NCBI GenBank assembly: GCA_023213395.1
Contig: CM041465.1
Location: 217,813,741-217,877,740, forward strand
Length of the DNA: 64,000 nucleotides
Direction of reading: 5' to 3'
Source of the DNA: Cycas panzhihuaensis
Lineage: Eukaryota; Cycadophyta
Part shown: piece after piece, positions 11,700 to 24,049 of the stretch
Position numbering within the stretch: position 1 is the first letter of the stretch
Layout of the letters: every line of letters starts with the position of its first letter
The notes under the pieces: generated by a model
What the model was told of the DNA's origin: nothing
Databases searched by the model: none
Seen by the model: only the letters and a program-made list of their open reading frames with translations
Made by a program: the position numbers and the translations under genes

Positions 11700-12950
11700 G
11701 AAAGTTCATGCTTTTGGCATAGAAGCTTTTAGTTTTGCACCATATCTAAGGCTACCATATTCTCATAACTTACTCTATTAATAACCACCTTATAAATATT
11801 ACCTCTTAACTTACATTATGTTATGAAGATTTGCTTTCTCTCCTTCAATTCATCTCTATCAATTTACTTTCCTTTACTCATGCTCCTTACTCCTAGCAAC
11901 ATTTGATTTTCTATCAATCCTTCTAAACATCTTGAAGTGGATGGTATTGAAATTTTCAATTGTGTTTCTTTCTTGAACCAAATTAATTCTTACCTCCTTG
12001 CTCCTTGCTTTGTCTTCATGTTTTAAGGCACATTCAAAAGCCCTATAACCTTCTTGCTTACATTTATAGTATGTGAAGGTCCTTCTTAGTGTGGTAATTC
12101 CACTTCCAAAACCTTATTCTTTTAATGGAACATAATCACTTCAACCCTTATCTCTTCAAGTAACAAATCCATCCCTTCATCTAAGTGGTACATATATCTT
12201 AGAACCTTTTATCCTCTTAGTTATAAAATTACCTTCACAATCTCTATCTTTAAATCCTCCCTGGCCTCTCTATAGAGATGATTATCTTCTTCTTATAGTT
12301 ATCTTTGTTCTAGCCAACTTATTTTTAACGTTCAAAACCATCTGATAGGTTTCTTTAATGCTTCTAAATTTGTATAAGGTGAGCTTATATTAAATGATAA
12401 AATTAAGACCATTTACATACCTAGTTATTGTTTGTTCCATATCTTTATCCTACTTAATTCTAATGGATAACTTGTAGAACTCATTCGTACACTATTATAT
12501 TATTTTCTTCCTTTGCCTTAGTTTTTAATATTATTTTAACAAATTTTATTCTTAATCTATTGGTATGAATTTCCCTTTTAACTTGATTATCATCTTATTC
12601 CAAGATTTGATATTCTCCTTGCCTCTTCTCACTCTATGCTTCCTTAGATGCTCCCACCATAAAGTTACATGTCCTTTTAGCCTAATGATTATGTATTTTA
12701 CTTGCTTAGGTTCTTCCATCTCTTCCCATTTGAAATAATTCTCTATTGTTATATTCTAGTCTAATAATTCTTCAACATTTAGATTCCCTTTAAAGTTTGG
12801 GACTTTGATCTTCACTGAGCTTTTCTCTTTTATCTAGAAACTTAACCAACAATTCTTTAAGATCAATAAGATACTCTTCTTATTTCTCTTTTTCATCCTC
12901 CTTAGGTTTTAAATCATGATCTTCTCCCTATTTATATCTTTAATTTTCAT
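11700..12950 (-). pseudogene. Chromovirus Gag remnant with zinc knuckle
   Basis: Near 12610-12670 the minus strand reads LKGHVTLWWEHL followed by a basic stretch, matching the chromovirus Gag core. Near 12030-12090 it reads a CCHC-like knuckle (YYKCKQEGYRAFEC) in which the first Cys and the His have both become Tyr. Frames are heavily interrupted and no start is assigned. Confidence 0.72.
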
Positions 12951-13040
12951 TTGCTAACTCTTCTATTCTCATTCTCACAACTTCAATTTCTATATTGGTA
13001 ATAACTAGTCCTCCTCTTATAAACTTCCTTGTTATCCTTA

Positions 13041-13052
13041 GCTTTGATACCA
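13041..13052 (-). other. Primer binding site of the chromovirus
   Basis: On the minus strand the sequence is TGGTATCAAAGC, of initiator tRNA-Met type, separated from the LTR at 13055 by two bases. Confidence 0.8.
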
Positions 13053-13054
13053 AA

Positions 13055-13784
13055 TGGTATAATGTTCAATAAGTAAAAGGTCATGTCAAAACATAATTTG
13101 AGAAGTTTAACATAATAATGCTACTACTAAGATTATAATAATAAAAATAATCTAATTACAAATACAATAGAGGGTATAATAACTAATCTCATATAATAAA
13201 GAGTCCCTCTCTTTCTTCCTTACAAACATGATGTGTTTAAATGCAAAACTCTTTAACTTCCAATAGTTTACATGACTTTTTAACTTCTTCCATCTATAAA
13301 TTTCTACTCATAAATGAATCCTAAAAATCTACTAATTTCACTTATTTTCACCCTTTGCCCTTCGTTTATCTTACAACTCTGTAGATCACATATTTTTTGT
13401 CTTCTTGTAAACTTAGAAGCTTTGCCTAATATTAAAATAATGCTCTCTTTGTAAGTCCTCAAAACTCACCAATTTGTGGACCTTTGTTCTTTTCACTTTG
13501 CCAAATCTCTAATGCCTTCACACCTCTACTCTTTATATTTTACTTCTACCTTTCACTTGCAACCTTAGATATTAATGCATAAGGCATAAAGTGTAATTCT
13601 TTGCCCTTAATCAAGTCTTCTCTACCTTTGCACTTTGATGAATGTTCATCTTCTTTGAATCAATTGTCACCTTCACTCATAATTATCTTATAGAGCACAA
13701 GGAGTGTCCTATATCTCTCTAGTGGACTTAGTTAAATTTTTTATTTCTCCTCTACATGACTATGTGCTTTGCCTATGGAGTTAG
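13055..13784 (-). repeat. 5' LTR of the chromovirus, first part (split by insertion)
   Basis: 13070-13590 aligns with 9160-9680. 13690-13784 carries the GGACTTAGTTAAATTTTTTA phrase, which resumes with the same neighbours after 57400. The LTR is cut at GTTAG (13780-13784), the target duplication of element B. Confidence 0.8.
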
Positions 13785-14157
13785 TGTGTGTGTTAGTTAA
13801 GTTGCAACTCTTTTGTTTGTATTTGTAACAATTGTAACTAACTCAGAATCATAGTGAATATAAATACCATGATGTAAAGAATATAGAGGAGGTGAGATTT
13901 TTTCTGGAAAGAGTTACGGTACTCTGGTCATCATCGTATAGAATGAGATTAGCCGTAATTCCATGTCTACTATAAAGGTCCATCTCTGTGTGTACTATTA
14001 CGGGTCAGCTCTAGTTATTAGAGAACTAGAGTGACCCATCATAATACAATAATGATGGTTCTTGTACTCCCATGTATATGCTGTGTACTTGGTGAATGAT
14101 TGCAATCCGTTGATTTCCTGTGCTTGTTTCCTTATGAGAGTTTAGTGATAACACACA
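13785..14157 (+). repeat. 5' LTR of element B
   Basis: 373 bp, TGTGTG...ACACACA. TATAAATA at 13859-13866 is a likely TATA box. The first 60 bp contain GTTGCAAC and AACTCAGAA, close to the unit of the minisatellite further downstream in the same element. Confidence 0.9.
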
Positions 14158-14183
14158 TTGGTTCTATTGCTAAATAGAACCAA
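14158..14183 (+). other. Perfect 11-bp inverted repeat at the primer-site position of element B
   Basis: TTGGTTCTATT (14158-14168), loop GCTA, AATAGAACCAA (14173-14183). The left arm begins at the base after the 5' LTR, exactly where a primer binding site is expected and with the usual TGG. It does not resemble the common tRNA-Met or tRNA-Asp sites. It could hide the primer site in the RNA or point to unusual priming. Confidence 0.75.
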
Positions 14184-14900
14184 GAGAATGGGTGAGATCA
14201 ACTAAAATCTTTTGCAGGTCCTCTTTTATACCACCCACAGTAGAGGCTAAAATGTGTTGTGATCGAGGGGAGCATTGGGAGAAAGAAATAATCCAAGAGA
14301 CAATATGCAAATCTAGATTTGTAATTACACCAAAGAAGTAGGTGCAGAGGTAACCATTTGCATGTTCAATAGAAAAGGGAAAATTAAAAAATAAGGAAGG
14401 AGGAAAGGATTAAAGTCTAGGTATAACAGAGACATGGGAAAAAGAAGAAAGTAATCATATGTGTGTAAAATAAGAGGATCTGGAAAAAGAGGCATAAGCA
14501 TTGAGTGCAGACGAAGATATTTAGTAGGACTTTGTTGAAGAAAATATAGAAAAAATAGAAGCATTAATAAAAGAATAGAATTCCATTGAGTTGGGAATAT
14601 ATAATGTGGCAAAACAGGCTTGGAATCATCATTTATGAGAAATCTAAACTCTGAGCCATATAATAAATCCCTTATTCAAGTTGCCAATGGCAACCCCAGG
14701 GAGAGCATAGGAGGTGTAATAGGAAGAGGACAAAGTGGGATATCAGGTAGGAGAAATCTAGTAAATACATCTCCATACATTGTGGTGCAAAGTGACTCAA
14801 CGTTTTTGAGTCTCCAATGATATTATTTAAAAACATGATCCATATTAAAAGGATCATGGATCAAGGAGAAATCAAGGCTTATTTTTTTTCAATATTGAGG
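14184..14900 (+). other. Leader of element B
   Basis: Purine-rich sequence between the primer site and gag. Frames on both strands (14325-14612 and 14672-14857 minus; 14620-14820 plus) show no domain. Confidence 0.5.
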
Positions 14901-15930
14901 GGCCCTATAGTAGTACAGTTCCAATATGTAGCAAGCTAGTAATTGAATTGGGATCAATAGTAGGAACAATTTCTTAATCAATTTTAGAAACTGAGAGATG
15001 GAATAATTTCTTAATCGATTTCAAAAATTGAGGGATCCAATAGCTATCATGCAAGCTTTGGAAGAAATCCATTAGTATTTAGGGGAGTCTATGAATGATT
15101 TTGATAAAAGGATAAAAGTTATAATGAATAAGATGTAGGTGTCAACAGTAGTTAATCCAATGCTAGCAAAGAAATATTTTGTACAAGGATTGATACCTCA
15201 ATTGAGAGATAAAGTAATGCTACATCCAATGAATAGTTACGAGCAAGTGAGGGAATTAGCACTAACATTTAAAAATCAAATGAAATTAGTTTATTCCCAA
15301 ATGATGATATAACCCCCAATATATTGTTTTAGTATGTGAACACAACCCACGCCATAAATGGGTACTAATCCAGAAATCGAGGCTTTGAAGAAAGAAGTAG
15401 AAGCATTGAAACAATAACCTACAGTTTTTGTTCCAAGCGGCATGCAACATATGCAGAAATTAGAAAAGCTCTATACAGAGTTATCCTGATTATGACTAGA
15501 AAAATTAAGAGAGAATATTTTGTGCCATCTACCATGTGATCAATAAGGACACCTAAAAAATAAGCATGGAGGATCCATAAAATGGTGTGAGAATTGTTGA
15601 AGGAATAATCATTATACATGGGAATGCTATTTTTGACCAAAAATTAATGAAGGTGAGATACATAATGTTTACTTACAAAAGACGAAGAAGGGAGTTGTGA
15701 AGCAATATCAGGGCAAGACAAGACCTGTTCATTGTTTTTTATGCCATAGCTAGGAAAATTTCAAATCAGAATATCCATTAGAGAAGAAAGGAAGAGAATA
15801 TATCTATGAAGAATATGTACTAGCAGATCATGAATGGTCTAATTACCCTAAGAATAATAAGATACAAAACAACAATTTGGTGGATGTAATTTTGGATCAA
15901 GAGAAGCCAGCTTACCTATAAACATGAAGC
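14900..15930 (+). pseudogene. Element B Gag remnant with CCHC zinc knuckle
   Basis: Around 15060-15300 the plus strand reads a Ty3-type Gag core (ESMNDFDKRIKVIMNKM, later KKYFVQGLIPQLRDKVML). Around 15580-15640 it reads WCENCxRNNHYTWEC, a C-X2-C-X4-H-X4-C knuckle with one stop inside. A second Cys pair (HCFLCH) follows near 15735. Stops are frequent and no start codon is assigned. Confidence 0.72.
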
Positions 15931-16299
15931 AGCAAATCAATTGGACCCCCTCATATTCAAGATAATTTTCTAGATCCAATTATAGAGAAGCAATGATTGT
16001 AAGAAGGTAGTAAAAATACTTCAAGACATAATAGGAGAAACTTAAGAGGAGAGGCAACAAGGAAGATTTAAAGGCATGTACTACAAACGGAGGGCAACAC
16101 AATCACTAGAAGGTATGAATTCTTGGCAGAGGTTGCAAACTGTAAAGGATATACTTATTGAGTTAAGAGTATTAATTCCTATATCAGTTGTATTTAAGTG
16201 GTGGGAAGCAGGGTATTTCTAGCAATTGGTTTTAGATCAAATTGAGAAACTAGTCCTTATAACTATAAAAGATATGGGAATAGACCCCAGAGTTCCAAT

Positions 16300-16660
16300 G
16301 ATGATGTTAAGAACCACCTTATATAGAAATATTATAGATTGAGACTCAAGGGTAAATGCATTACCTGAATCTTCATGGGTAGCACTGGGAAGGCCTAATG
16401 TGGTTACTCCAGATTATTCAATTAGATTATCTAATCAATTAAAAGTCAGGCCTATAGGAACATTGTTGAATGTCCCAGTAACCATGATAGAAGTAATTGT
16501 ACTATTAGATTTTGTAGTAGTTCGTATGCAAGACCAAAAGGGGATATATCTAGTCCTATTAGAAAGATCGTGATTACTAGCCATAAAAGCAATCTAGGAT
16601 TGGGGGAAACATACATTTATACTACCAGTGGAAGAAAAAACAGTAACCTTCCCCTTATGT
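16300..16660 (+). pseudogene. Element B aspartic protease remnant
   Basis: The plus strand reads xDSRVNALPESSW, where the retroviral-type protease normally has D-S/T-G, then LGRP, then IGTLLNVPVTM and VLLDFVVV blocks, in the order expected for a plant gypsy protease. The G of the catalytic triplet is changed to R. A stop follows near 16570; 16570-16942 reads on in another frame as the linker to RT. Confidence 0.7.
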
Positions 16661-16942
16661 TCATATGGGCCAAAGATAGAAAAGATCAAAGACAAAGGAA
16701 GAGCTTCATCTATCATAGAAACATCAAAATCCACAAAGAGTTCTTGTTCTAAAATAGCATTTCAGATGCAACCAAGACTACCAAGTAGTCCCTCATCTTC
16801 TTATATGTTAAATTGGTTGTATAATGCTTGGGAGGAGATAGAACTAGTTGTGTGTTACCACATGGAATGTTGCATGGACTCTTCAAAAGAAAAGAACGAG
16901 TCATCCCACTTAGAAATGGTCCAAGAAAATCTATCTTTATAG

Positions 16943-17449
16943 CTGAATATAATGATGCTTTGTAATTATGTAATAAAATTTTAAAGAATAAAATACAGCA
17001 ATAATTTGTGTACTTAGTGTCCTCTTGTTTGCAAGCGTGAATTAGGTATGGAGTGCATATGCAAAATTTTAAATTTTGGTCTTAAATGAGTAAAAACCTT
17101 CTTTTAAGGTTTTATAAAAATGTTCAGAAGTAGATGGGGAAGATTGAAGGAATAAAACAGATCATTCAAAAGTAGGGAATATACTATTTTCAGATAGAAA
17201 AAGAAAATCTACAAATCAGTCCCACATTGAAGCATAGCATCGATAGCACACCAACCTATATATTAGGACTAGATGGAAAAATAGTGATAGGGGAAAAGTT
17301 AGAAACACATGAAATTAATATCAGCATAGAGGAATAGCCACAAATGATTACTTTGGGTGATTATTGAAAGGAATAAATGGCACAATAAGCAACTTCACTA
17401 TTCTAGAATATAAGGATATGTTTATCTAGTCTTACAAAGACCTAAAAGG
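16943..17449 (+). other. Protease-RT linker of element B
   Basis: Broken frames between protease and RT, with no domain of its own. A run reading EHKIELIEGAKPVRQRPY-like residues near 17470 marks the entry to RT. Confidence 0.45.
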
Positions 17450-18292
17450 TATCCCATCAAAGTTAGGTGAACACAAAATAGAGTTGATAGAAGGAGCAAA
17501 ACCAGTAAGGCAAAGGCCATATCATATGAATCTTAAGTATAAAGAATGAGTTAAGGCTGAATTAGATAAGTTGTTAGAGGTAGACTACATTTTTTAAGTT
17601 GAGAATAATGAATGGGTAAGCCCCATAGTAGTAGTCCCAAAAAAAAAAGGAAATTGAGAGTTTGTATTGACTACAGAGCTCTGAATAAAGCCACCAAGAA
17701 GGATCTGTTTCTAATCCCTTTTACAGAGGATTTTAGAAAAGGTGGCAGGACATGAGATGTTCTCATTTAATGATGGATTTAGCAGATACAATCAAGTCTT
17801 AATTACACTAGAGGATCAATTAAAAATAATCTTTGTTATAGAGTGGGGTATGTATGTGTTATAAGTAATGCCTTTCGTACTTAAAAATACCCCTACAACA
17901 TTTCAGAGAGTTATTCTTAATATTTTTAAATAAATAATAGGAAAAATAATTGAAGTATTTTTTTATGACTGGACATTATTCACTCTATTAAAGAAACACC
18001 TTGGGTGCTTACGTCGATGTTGGAAACCTATAAGAAGAATAATCTCTGTCTAAATCCTATGAAATCCACTTTTATGGTGCTATTTGGAACTCTACAAGGG
18101 CATGTGGTGATGAAACAAGGATTCCTAATGGATCCAAATAAAGTAGTAGTGATTTTAAAATTTTCATTACCAAAAACCCAGATACAAGTGAAAGCATTCC
18201 TAGGGATAACATGGTACTATCAAAAATTTATAAAAAACTATGCTCAGATAGTAAACCCATTGGAAATTCTATTGAAAAAGAACACAGAATAG
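17450..18292 (+). pseudogene. Element B reverse transcriptase remnant
   Basis: Recognisable blocks in order: PYHMN near 17520; VSPIVVVPKKKG near 17615-17650; FSRYNQVLITLEDQ near 17775-17820; VMPFVLKNTPTTFQRV near 17870-17920. The catalytic block reads FYDW near 17960, where YxDD is expected, so the active site is destroyed. 18005-18292 is an open piece from the thumb/connection region, with AFLGITWYYQKFIKNYA. Frameshifts separate the pieces. Confidence 0.8.
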
Positions 18293-18299
18293 TAGTGGC

Positions 18300-18728
18300 A
18301 TCTTCAGTAACAACTAGCATTTGAATTGTTAAAGAAGAAGATAGCTCAAGCACCAATTTTGAGATTTCTAGATTGGGAAAAACCTTTTCATGTACATGTA
18401 TATGCTTCTATATTTGTAATTAGGCATGTGTTAACACAGCCAGAAGATGATAAAATTGATTTGCTGATTTATTTTGCAAGTAGAAAATTAATGGATACTA
18501 AAAAGAATTATTCAGTGACTGAATGAGAAGGGTTGGGCATGGTATATACTCTTCAGATGTTTAGGCATTATTTGCTAGCTAATCCATTTGTCTTCTTTGT
18601 TAATCACTAGGCAGTCCAATTTTTAATTAATAAGCCTATTATTTAGAGAAGAATCAATAGGTGGCTTATGTTGTTCCAAGAATTTAATTTTAAGATTGTT
18701 GTAAACAAAGGGGTCAAGCATATACTCT
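18300..18728 (+). pseudogene. Element B RNase H remnant, cut by element C
   Basis: 18326-18526 reads a Ty3-type RNase H start (APILRFLDWEKPFHVHVYAS), followed by FASRKLM and NYSVTE. 18660-18725 reads LFQEFNFKIVVNKGVKHIL, the usual RNase H end. The first catalytic Asp (DAS) has become YAS. Element C interrupts at 18729, and integrase resumes after 44350. Confidence 0.8.
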
Positions 18729-21700
18729 TGGAAGTGCACCTCTGGGGGGTTACCGGATGCAAGGAGATCAAGCCTATACAATCAGCAACTATAGGGCCAA
18801 AGGAATTTTGGAAGCAAAGGAAAGGATTACCCACAAAGGGCATCCATGCATCGGAATGGGTAAGGGGGCTCCCTCGGTTTTTTGAGTAGCATCCAAGGGA
18901 CCCTCTTATCCTGAATGGTCGAGGAAGGAGGATTGAAATGGAAGACACTATTCTCCAAGAAGAGGGAAAGGTAGAGGTAGATCCTAATGGAGGAAGGGGT
19001 ACCTACGAACAAGAAATGAGTGGTGGGTAGTGAAAGTGTAAGAAGGAAGTTGGGTGGAAAAGAACCAACTCCCAAACAGAGGTAAGACAAGATGATGGAT
19101 TTTCAAAAGAGGTCACCTTAAGGAGGATGCTTCTAAGGTACTAATACACTAAGCAGATGGCTAGGAGTGCAAGGATTAGGTAATGTGTCCTTTGTTTTGT
19201 TTCATAGTGAATATGATTGTGTTATGGGTTGTTACTATTTTTGATTTATCATGAATTAAGAGGGGAAGGAAAGAACAACAACACTCTCTCTTGATTCTAG
19301 CCTCTCTCTCTTTGCTTTTACAAATGTTAAAGGAACCAAGAAAGTAGGAACTTGAATGAAGATAATATAAGAATTAGTGCGAGCTAACCTAGTAGTGCAT
19401 GGGAAAGAAAAAAGGTTGTGGTAGAGGAACTTGCAACCTTTTGTACCCTTACCCTAATGGATATAGGAGGCATGCAAGAAGAGGGGAATGGGAATGCAAC
19501 AATGGTAGGGAACCACCCCACTAGTGGGATTAATGCCTATGCATGTAAAATAACTATCCCTTCCCTTACATGAGTGAGCCAAGCAATCTTCAAGGAACAA
19601 AACATATGCAACTTTTCCTTTTTCTTTTCCTTTGCTTAAGAGTAAGGGGGAGAGGAGTGAGCAAGAAGATAAGATATAAAGGAGTGTACCTAAAACTAGG
19701 ATGGCTAGTGTAGTAGGCCCTTTCTCTTTCCTCATGTTCTGCTCTTGCCTGCCTAATACTCCTTATCACGGTTGGTGTTGTAGGAGAAATATCGGCTAGG
19801 TTTCCTTACCTTCCCTAAGGACTAGTGCAGAAAGAACTAAAAGGAAAAGAGTTGCTCATAAAGAAAGTTTAAATCAATGTAATGATAATAAAAGAGATGT
19901 GCATATCTTTCATGAAGACCTTTGCTTGCTCCAAAAGGTGAAACTTGCACAATGAGTTATTTTCCCTTTCCCAAGGGTGCTAGATACACATGGGAACATT
20001 TGTGTGTTTGTGTATGGGTGTATATGCTTACCAAAGGAAAAGAATATGATCTTATACAAATGTCTTTTAAATAAGCACAATATGCAATCCAAACTTTACC
20101 TAGTATGCATGTAGAATGCTCCAATGACTGTAGGAAAAAGGGGGTAAAAAGGAAGGAAAGATAGCCTTGGAATAGTTAGCCCTCTGAGTATGATACCTCC
20201 ATGTATCCAAGTGCTCTAACCAATGGATCAAGCAAGAAGCCAAGGTTTTCAAGTAGTAGAAAAAGAAAAGTTTGTGAATGGTAAAAGCTGTAAAAAATGT
20301 AAAAGTTACAAATGTTGCAAAAGTTGTAATATACAAGTTTTATAAAATTTACAAAGTGAAGCTAGCACTTTGTAAACCATAAGGACTTACTATAAAAAAT
20401 TATATTTTAAAGGTGCATAAAGGCTAGTTGCAGGCATTGAAAGCAACTACTAATGCTACAACCAGTGGAACCCCCTACCTCAAGGGTTTTCAGGTGTGCA
20501 AGAGAGGTATAGGGAGAGAAAAGTTATAAAAGGTAGGGGGTTGCCCTAGAGGAGATAGCCAAGAGGGTTAGAACCCTAGCTTAGAACTCCTTTCTCCCTC
20601 TGTTGCACCTTTTTCTCTCAACCCCCTTGATAGGAACCCAGGAGAAACCTTAAAGCATAAGAGAAACAAGTTGTAAAGAGGAAAGGTTTGCCTTTTGGAA
20701 GAGAGGTGTGTGAAGGGGTTTTATAAAGAAAATTGGACAAACATGTAAAGAACCTCTTTTTCCAAAGGAGAGAGATAATAAGCAGGTCTAAAAAAGCCTA
20801 CTAAAACTAGTTTGAAATGGTTTCACCTCATGGAATAATTGGGAGGAGGACTTCCCTTAAGGAATAAGTGAGAAATCCCTGCAATGGCATAAGAAAGGAG
20901 TGCAACCTACAAGCAACCTTGGTACCAAGGAATTAATAGAGCACTTGAGAGGAGAACCTATCCAAAACCTACTACCGTAAACCTATGACCTAGGGTTTTT
21001 ACCCTAAGGAAAGAAGAAGCATGAGCTAAGAGCAAGTGGTGGCAAAAGAGAACTTTCTTTCTTTCCAATTTTTTTCTAAAAGAGCAGAATAAGAGGAACA
21101 AATGAGCCAAATTTTGGGTTTTTAAACCTATCTTACTGGGTTATTAAGGATCACCCTACATAGGAAATAGCCCAGCACCACGTGTCAGTTTCATAATTAA
21201 TGCAAAACTAGTCGTGGCCAAGCTAAAAACTAAGAGTGGACAGTCACACCATGGCAAACTTCATGGTACTACAGAGTTTACCGTGGTATCGTGAATAATG
21301 TCACAGTGTACTCAAAATAATGTAGAAAATAAAAGGGGAGCCTGGAAGGACAAGGAAAAGGTGGTAACTATGCCCTAATGAGAGACAAATGGCAAGTGAG
21401 AATGGTGATTGGGCCTAAACGGGTTATTAGGGATCACATCACGCTAAAAAGGTGGTAAAGAATAGGCTACGAGAGCCAAGAGTACTTGAGGATGATGTGG
21501 AGGCATCATGGAGGGACATGAAGAGCCATAAGACGTTTGTCCCAAGTCATCATAGGCTAAAGTATTAGATGTAAACATGAGTAGGTAGGCAAGCCGAGCA
21601 TAATAATCACGCAATCAATCAACAACATACAAAAATGTATGTAATGAAAATTCAATGACATCTTGAAGTCAATGAAAAGCGAGGATAGAAATGTACCTAT

Positions 21701-21749
21701 ACTTACCTAAGAAGTGTCATCCATGTCCATTCCTGGTAGTTGGGAAACA
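18729..21749 (-). repeat. 3' LTR of element C
   Basis: 3021 bp, aligning with 41165-44350 from end to end apart from small gaps (for example, 43855-43950 has a stretch missing here near 21345). Frames inside (18643-18948, 19454-19735, 20100-20336 and others) are LTR sequence, not genes. Confidence 0.9.
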
Positions 21750-22274
21750 CTGCCCTCTTAGTAGCAAAGCCTCATAGCTCAGAAGTGTAATGTGATGGTA
21801 AATCCTATCAACATAAAGGTTAGTATCACACATAAAAATACAATGGTGTGATCATGTAAGGGAGTGGTGAGTGTCGTGATGGAACACATGGACAAGGAGG
21901 AAAGAGGGTCAGCATAGGGGTTGCATATGTATCACCTTAGAATTTGATGAGAGATGGGGTGGATGAGGGGGATGCCCCCATCACACCTATACAAGGTAAG
22001 TACTGTTAATGGTCATAAGCATAATTAACAAGATAATATAAATGAGAAGTATATACATATGAAGATCGAAATGCAAGACCCTCATACCATGGGTGGTACA
22101 AACGACAAGGTGAAGAAACAAACTTGGTGGTCACCATAGTTTAACCTCATTAGTGACTGGTTTTGGAGGTGTGAGTGAATTATAAAATGGAAGAATGGAC
22201 TATCCCAAAGCCTAGGTAATTAAGCAACTCAATAGGCTTCCTAGGGAGGATCATCAAGAAGGGGGAGACGATGC
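21750..22274 (-). other. 3' untranslated region and polypurine tract of element C
   Basis: The complement of 21750-21762 is AAGAGGGCAG directly before the LTR, a candidate polypurine tract. No other feature seen. Confidence 0.5.
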
Positions 22275-22665
22275 TCAAGGGTGCAAAAGACAAGGCTATC
22301 TACCTCAGCATTTAAGCCTCGAGGAATATGTTAAACATCTATGAAAGAGAAACAAGATAGAAGAGATCTGGCGGTTAAGGCGAGGGCTCTCAAATGTAGG
22401 CATCGTACTTGGTAAACCTAGGTTAGTTGTGACATGATGACTTGAAAGTCACAAAAGAGGATGATGGGACCATAGTGGAAATGAAGTGCATTAGTAAGGG
22501 CCTCGATAATAGTTGTATATTTAGCTTTATTATTTGTAGCCTTGGGGAGAAAGACTCCAAAATACATATAGTCATATCCAAAGGGGTCACGAAGGATCTA
22601 CATAGTAGTAGAAGGTCTTAGATTACCATGACTTCCTCCATCGGTGAAGATAAGTAGTACCATAG
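22275..22665 (-). pseudogene. Second RNase H domain of element C (RVT_3/archaeal-like type), downstream of integrase
   Basis: The minus strand reads IFTDGGSHGN (first catalytic Asp plus glycine-rich loop). A TNNKAKYTTIIEAL block follows (Glu helix), then CDFQVIMSQL (second Asp with the usual DSQ changed to DFQ). HIPRGLNAEVDSL follows (final His/Asp region). This is the order of a complete type I RNase H of the kind Tat-lineage elements carry in addition to the Ty3-type domain. There are a few stops. It lies about 4 kb downstream of integrase on the minus strand, whereas Tat elements usually carry it between the first RNase H and integrase. Confidence 0.72.
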
Positions 22666-24049
22666 TGAAAAAATAAGGGTTTACACTGAACGGTAAGAGA
22701 AATAGTGACAATAAGGTCAGAAGGTGAAGAAGGGGAGAAGAGGTAGTGATGGGCCTATAATCATTCAGAATGTTATGAATATGGGTCATAAAAGGATAAG
22801 AGAGTCCTAAGAAGAGGCTACATGGGTTTGAGGAAATTGACTTGATGAAGAGGTAGGGAGGTAACAGCAAAAAAGCCACTTTGGGGTTCCCAAAGGTCAC
22901 TAAAAGGGTTGAAGGAGGTCTAGAAAGAGGGAGTCGCTTCCTTTGGGAGCCTCAAAGACTCAAATGGGCAATAAAAACAAATCCAGAATGTCGAAATAAG
23001 TCAAAGGAGTATAAACATGGTATGTTTTGGAATGACGTAAAAAATGAAGTAGAAGGGATCTATGGGAGATTAAAAGGGTCGTCATAAATATGTCAAAAGA
23101 GCTCAAAATGGAGATTGTAGAAGCAAAACAGGGGATGGACCCCGAAGACAAAGGTGATGAGGCTGAGGAGATGGTCTTAAATGCTATCGCAACAAAGGAA
23201 AAGGAGAAAGTACCCCATGGGGCCCTCGCATATATAAAGGAATGAGGGTGAAAATGGAATTCATTTTTACAAGCCCCACGATTGATCTAGAGCCCTTCCT
23301 TCTATCCAACGAAGCCCTACCAAATTTTGGGAACACTTTATGGGACATCCAGCCATCAAATCGAGGTGCGGAGAAAACCCACATGATCAGGATAACGAGA
23401 TGGTGGTAGTGAGACCCAATCCAGTGAGTGGATCATTCCTTACCTCCCCCATTTCATCACTTTCAGTTGATGATTTTTTGGGTTTTTGTAGCTTAGTTTT
23501 GGCCGCTTAAGGATAATTGGGGACCCTCTATAGCTCAAACAAGGCCTAGAGAGGGGGAGGACCAGGACATTAGGTAGCCCTAGTCCCATTGGGCTAAGCC
23601 TTAGCCCACTCAAGAAAAAATTTTGAGTTTTTAGGGCATCCCCCACCTTTTTATGGGGGATAACAAGTGCCCTGCAACAGAGATCGTAGTGTCGCAAAAA
23701 TTATCACAGGGCCATCAAAAAATCTCGATGAGGCCCAGGCCAAAGTCTGTAGTACTATAGAGTTTAGTGCAGGACAAAGAATAGATAATAGAAAAAAGAA
23801 GAAATGAGGCCTGAAGGATGGCCTAGCTCACTCTAATAGAGCATAAGGCATTCCTAGGGTGATAGGGCATACTATGAGGCATATTTGGACTAATATTCAA
23901 GTGGTTTACAAGTGGTTATCATAGTGGACAACCGCGAGAATATCAGGGTGGTGATGCTGACTTTTATTGAGATGATATCATGGTGAGACCATACAACTTA
24001 GAGACATTGTGGGCTCTTGAAGGTCATCAGGATGCCCCAATACACATTG
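22666..24049. other. Element C region between second RNase H and antisense ORF
   Basis: No domain recognised. Open frames of 60-100 codons on both strands (22598-22900 minus, 22881-23087 plus, 23184-23384 minus, 23440-23697 minus) lack support, except that the first overlaps the RNase H start. Confidence 0.4.

Larger units (their letters stand above)
9132..13784 (-). mobile_element. Ty3/gypsy chromovirus remnant, minus strand, main part
   Basis: Order on the minus strand: 5' LTR part (13055-13784), tRNA-Met-type primer site (13041-13052), gag, protease, reverse transcriptase, then directly the 3' LTR (9132-10303). RNase H and integrase are missing, so an internal deletion is inferred. The rest of the 5' LTR lies at 57406-58560, displaced by the 43.6-kb element inserted at 13785. 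All frames carry stops. Confidence 0.82.

Noticed and set aside
22598-22900. 100-aa minus-strand ORF as a separate gene
   Set aside because: Its C-terminal end is the beginning of the second RNase H domain; the rest is unsupported, and it is part of element C.
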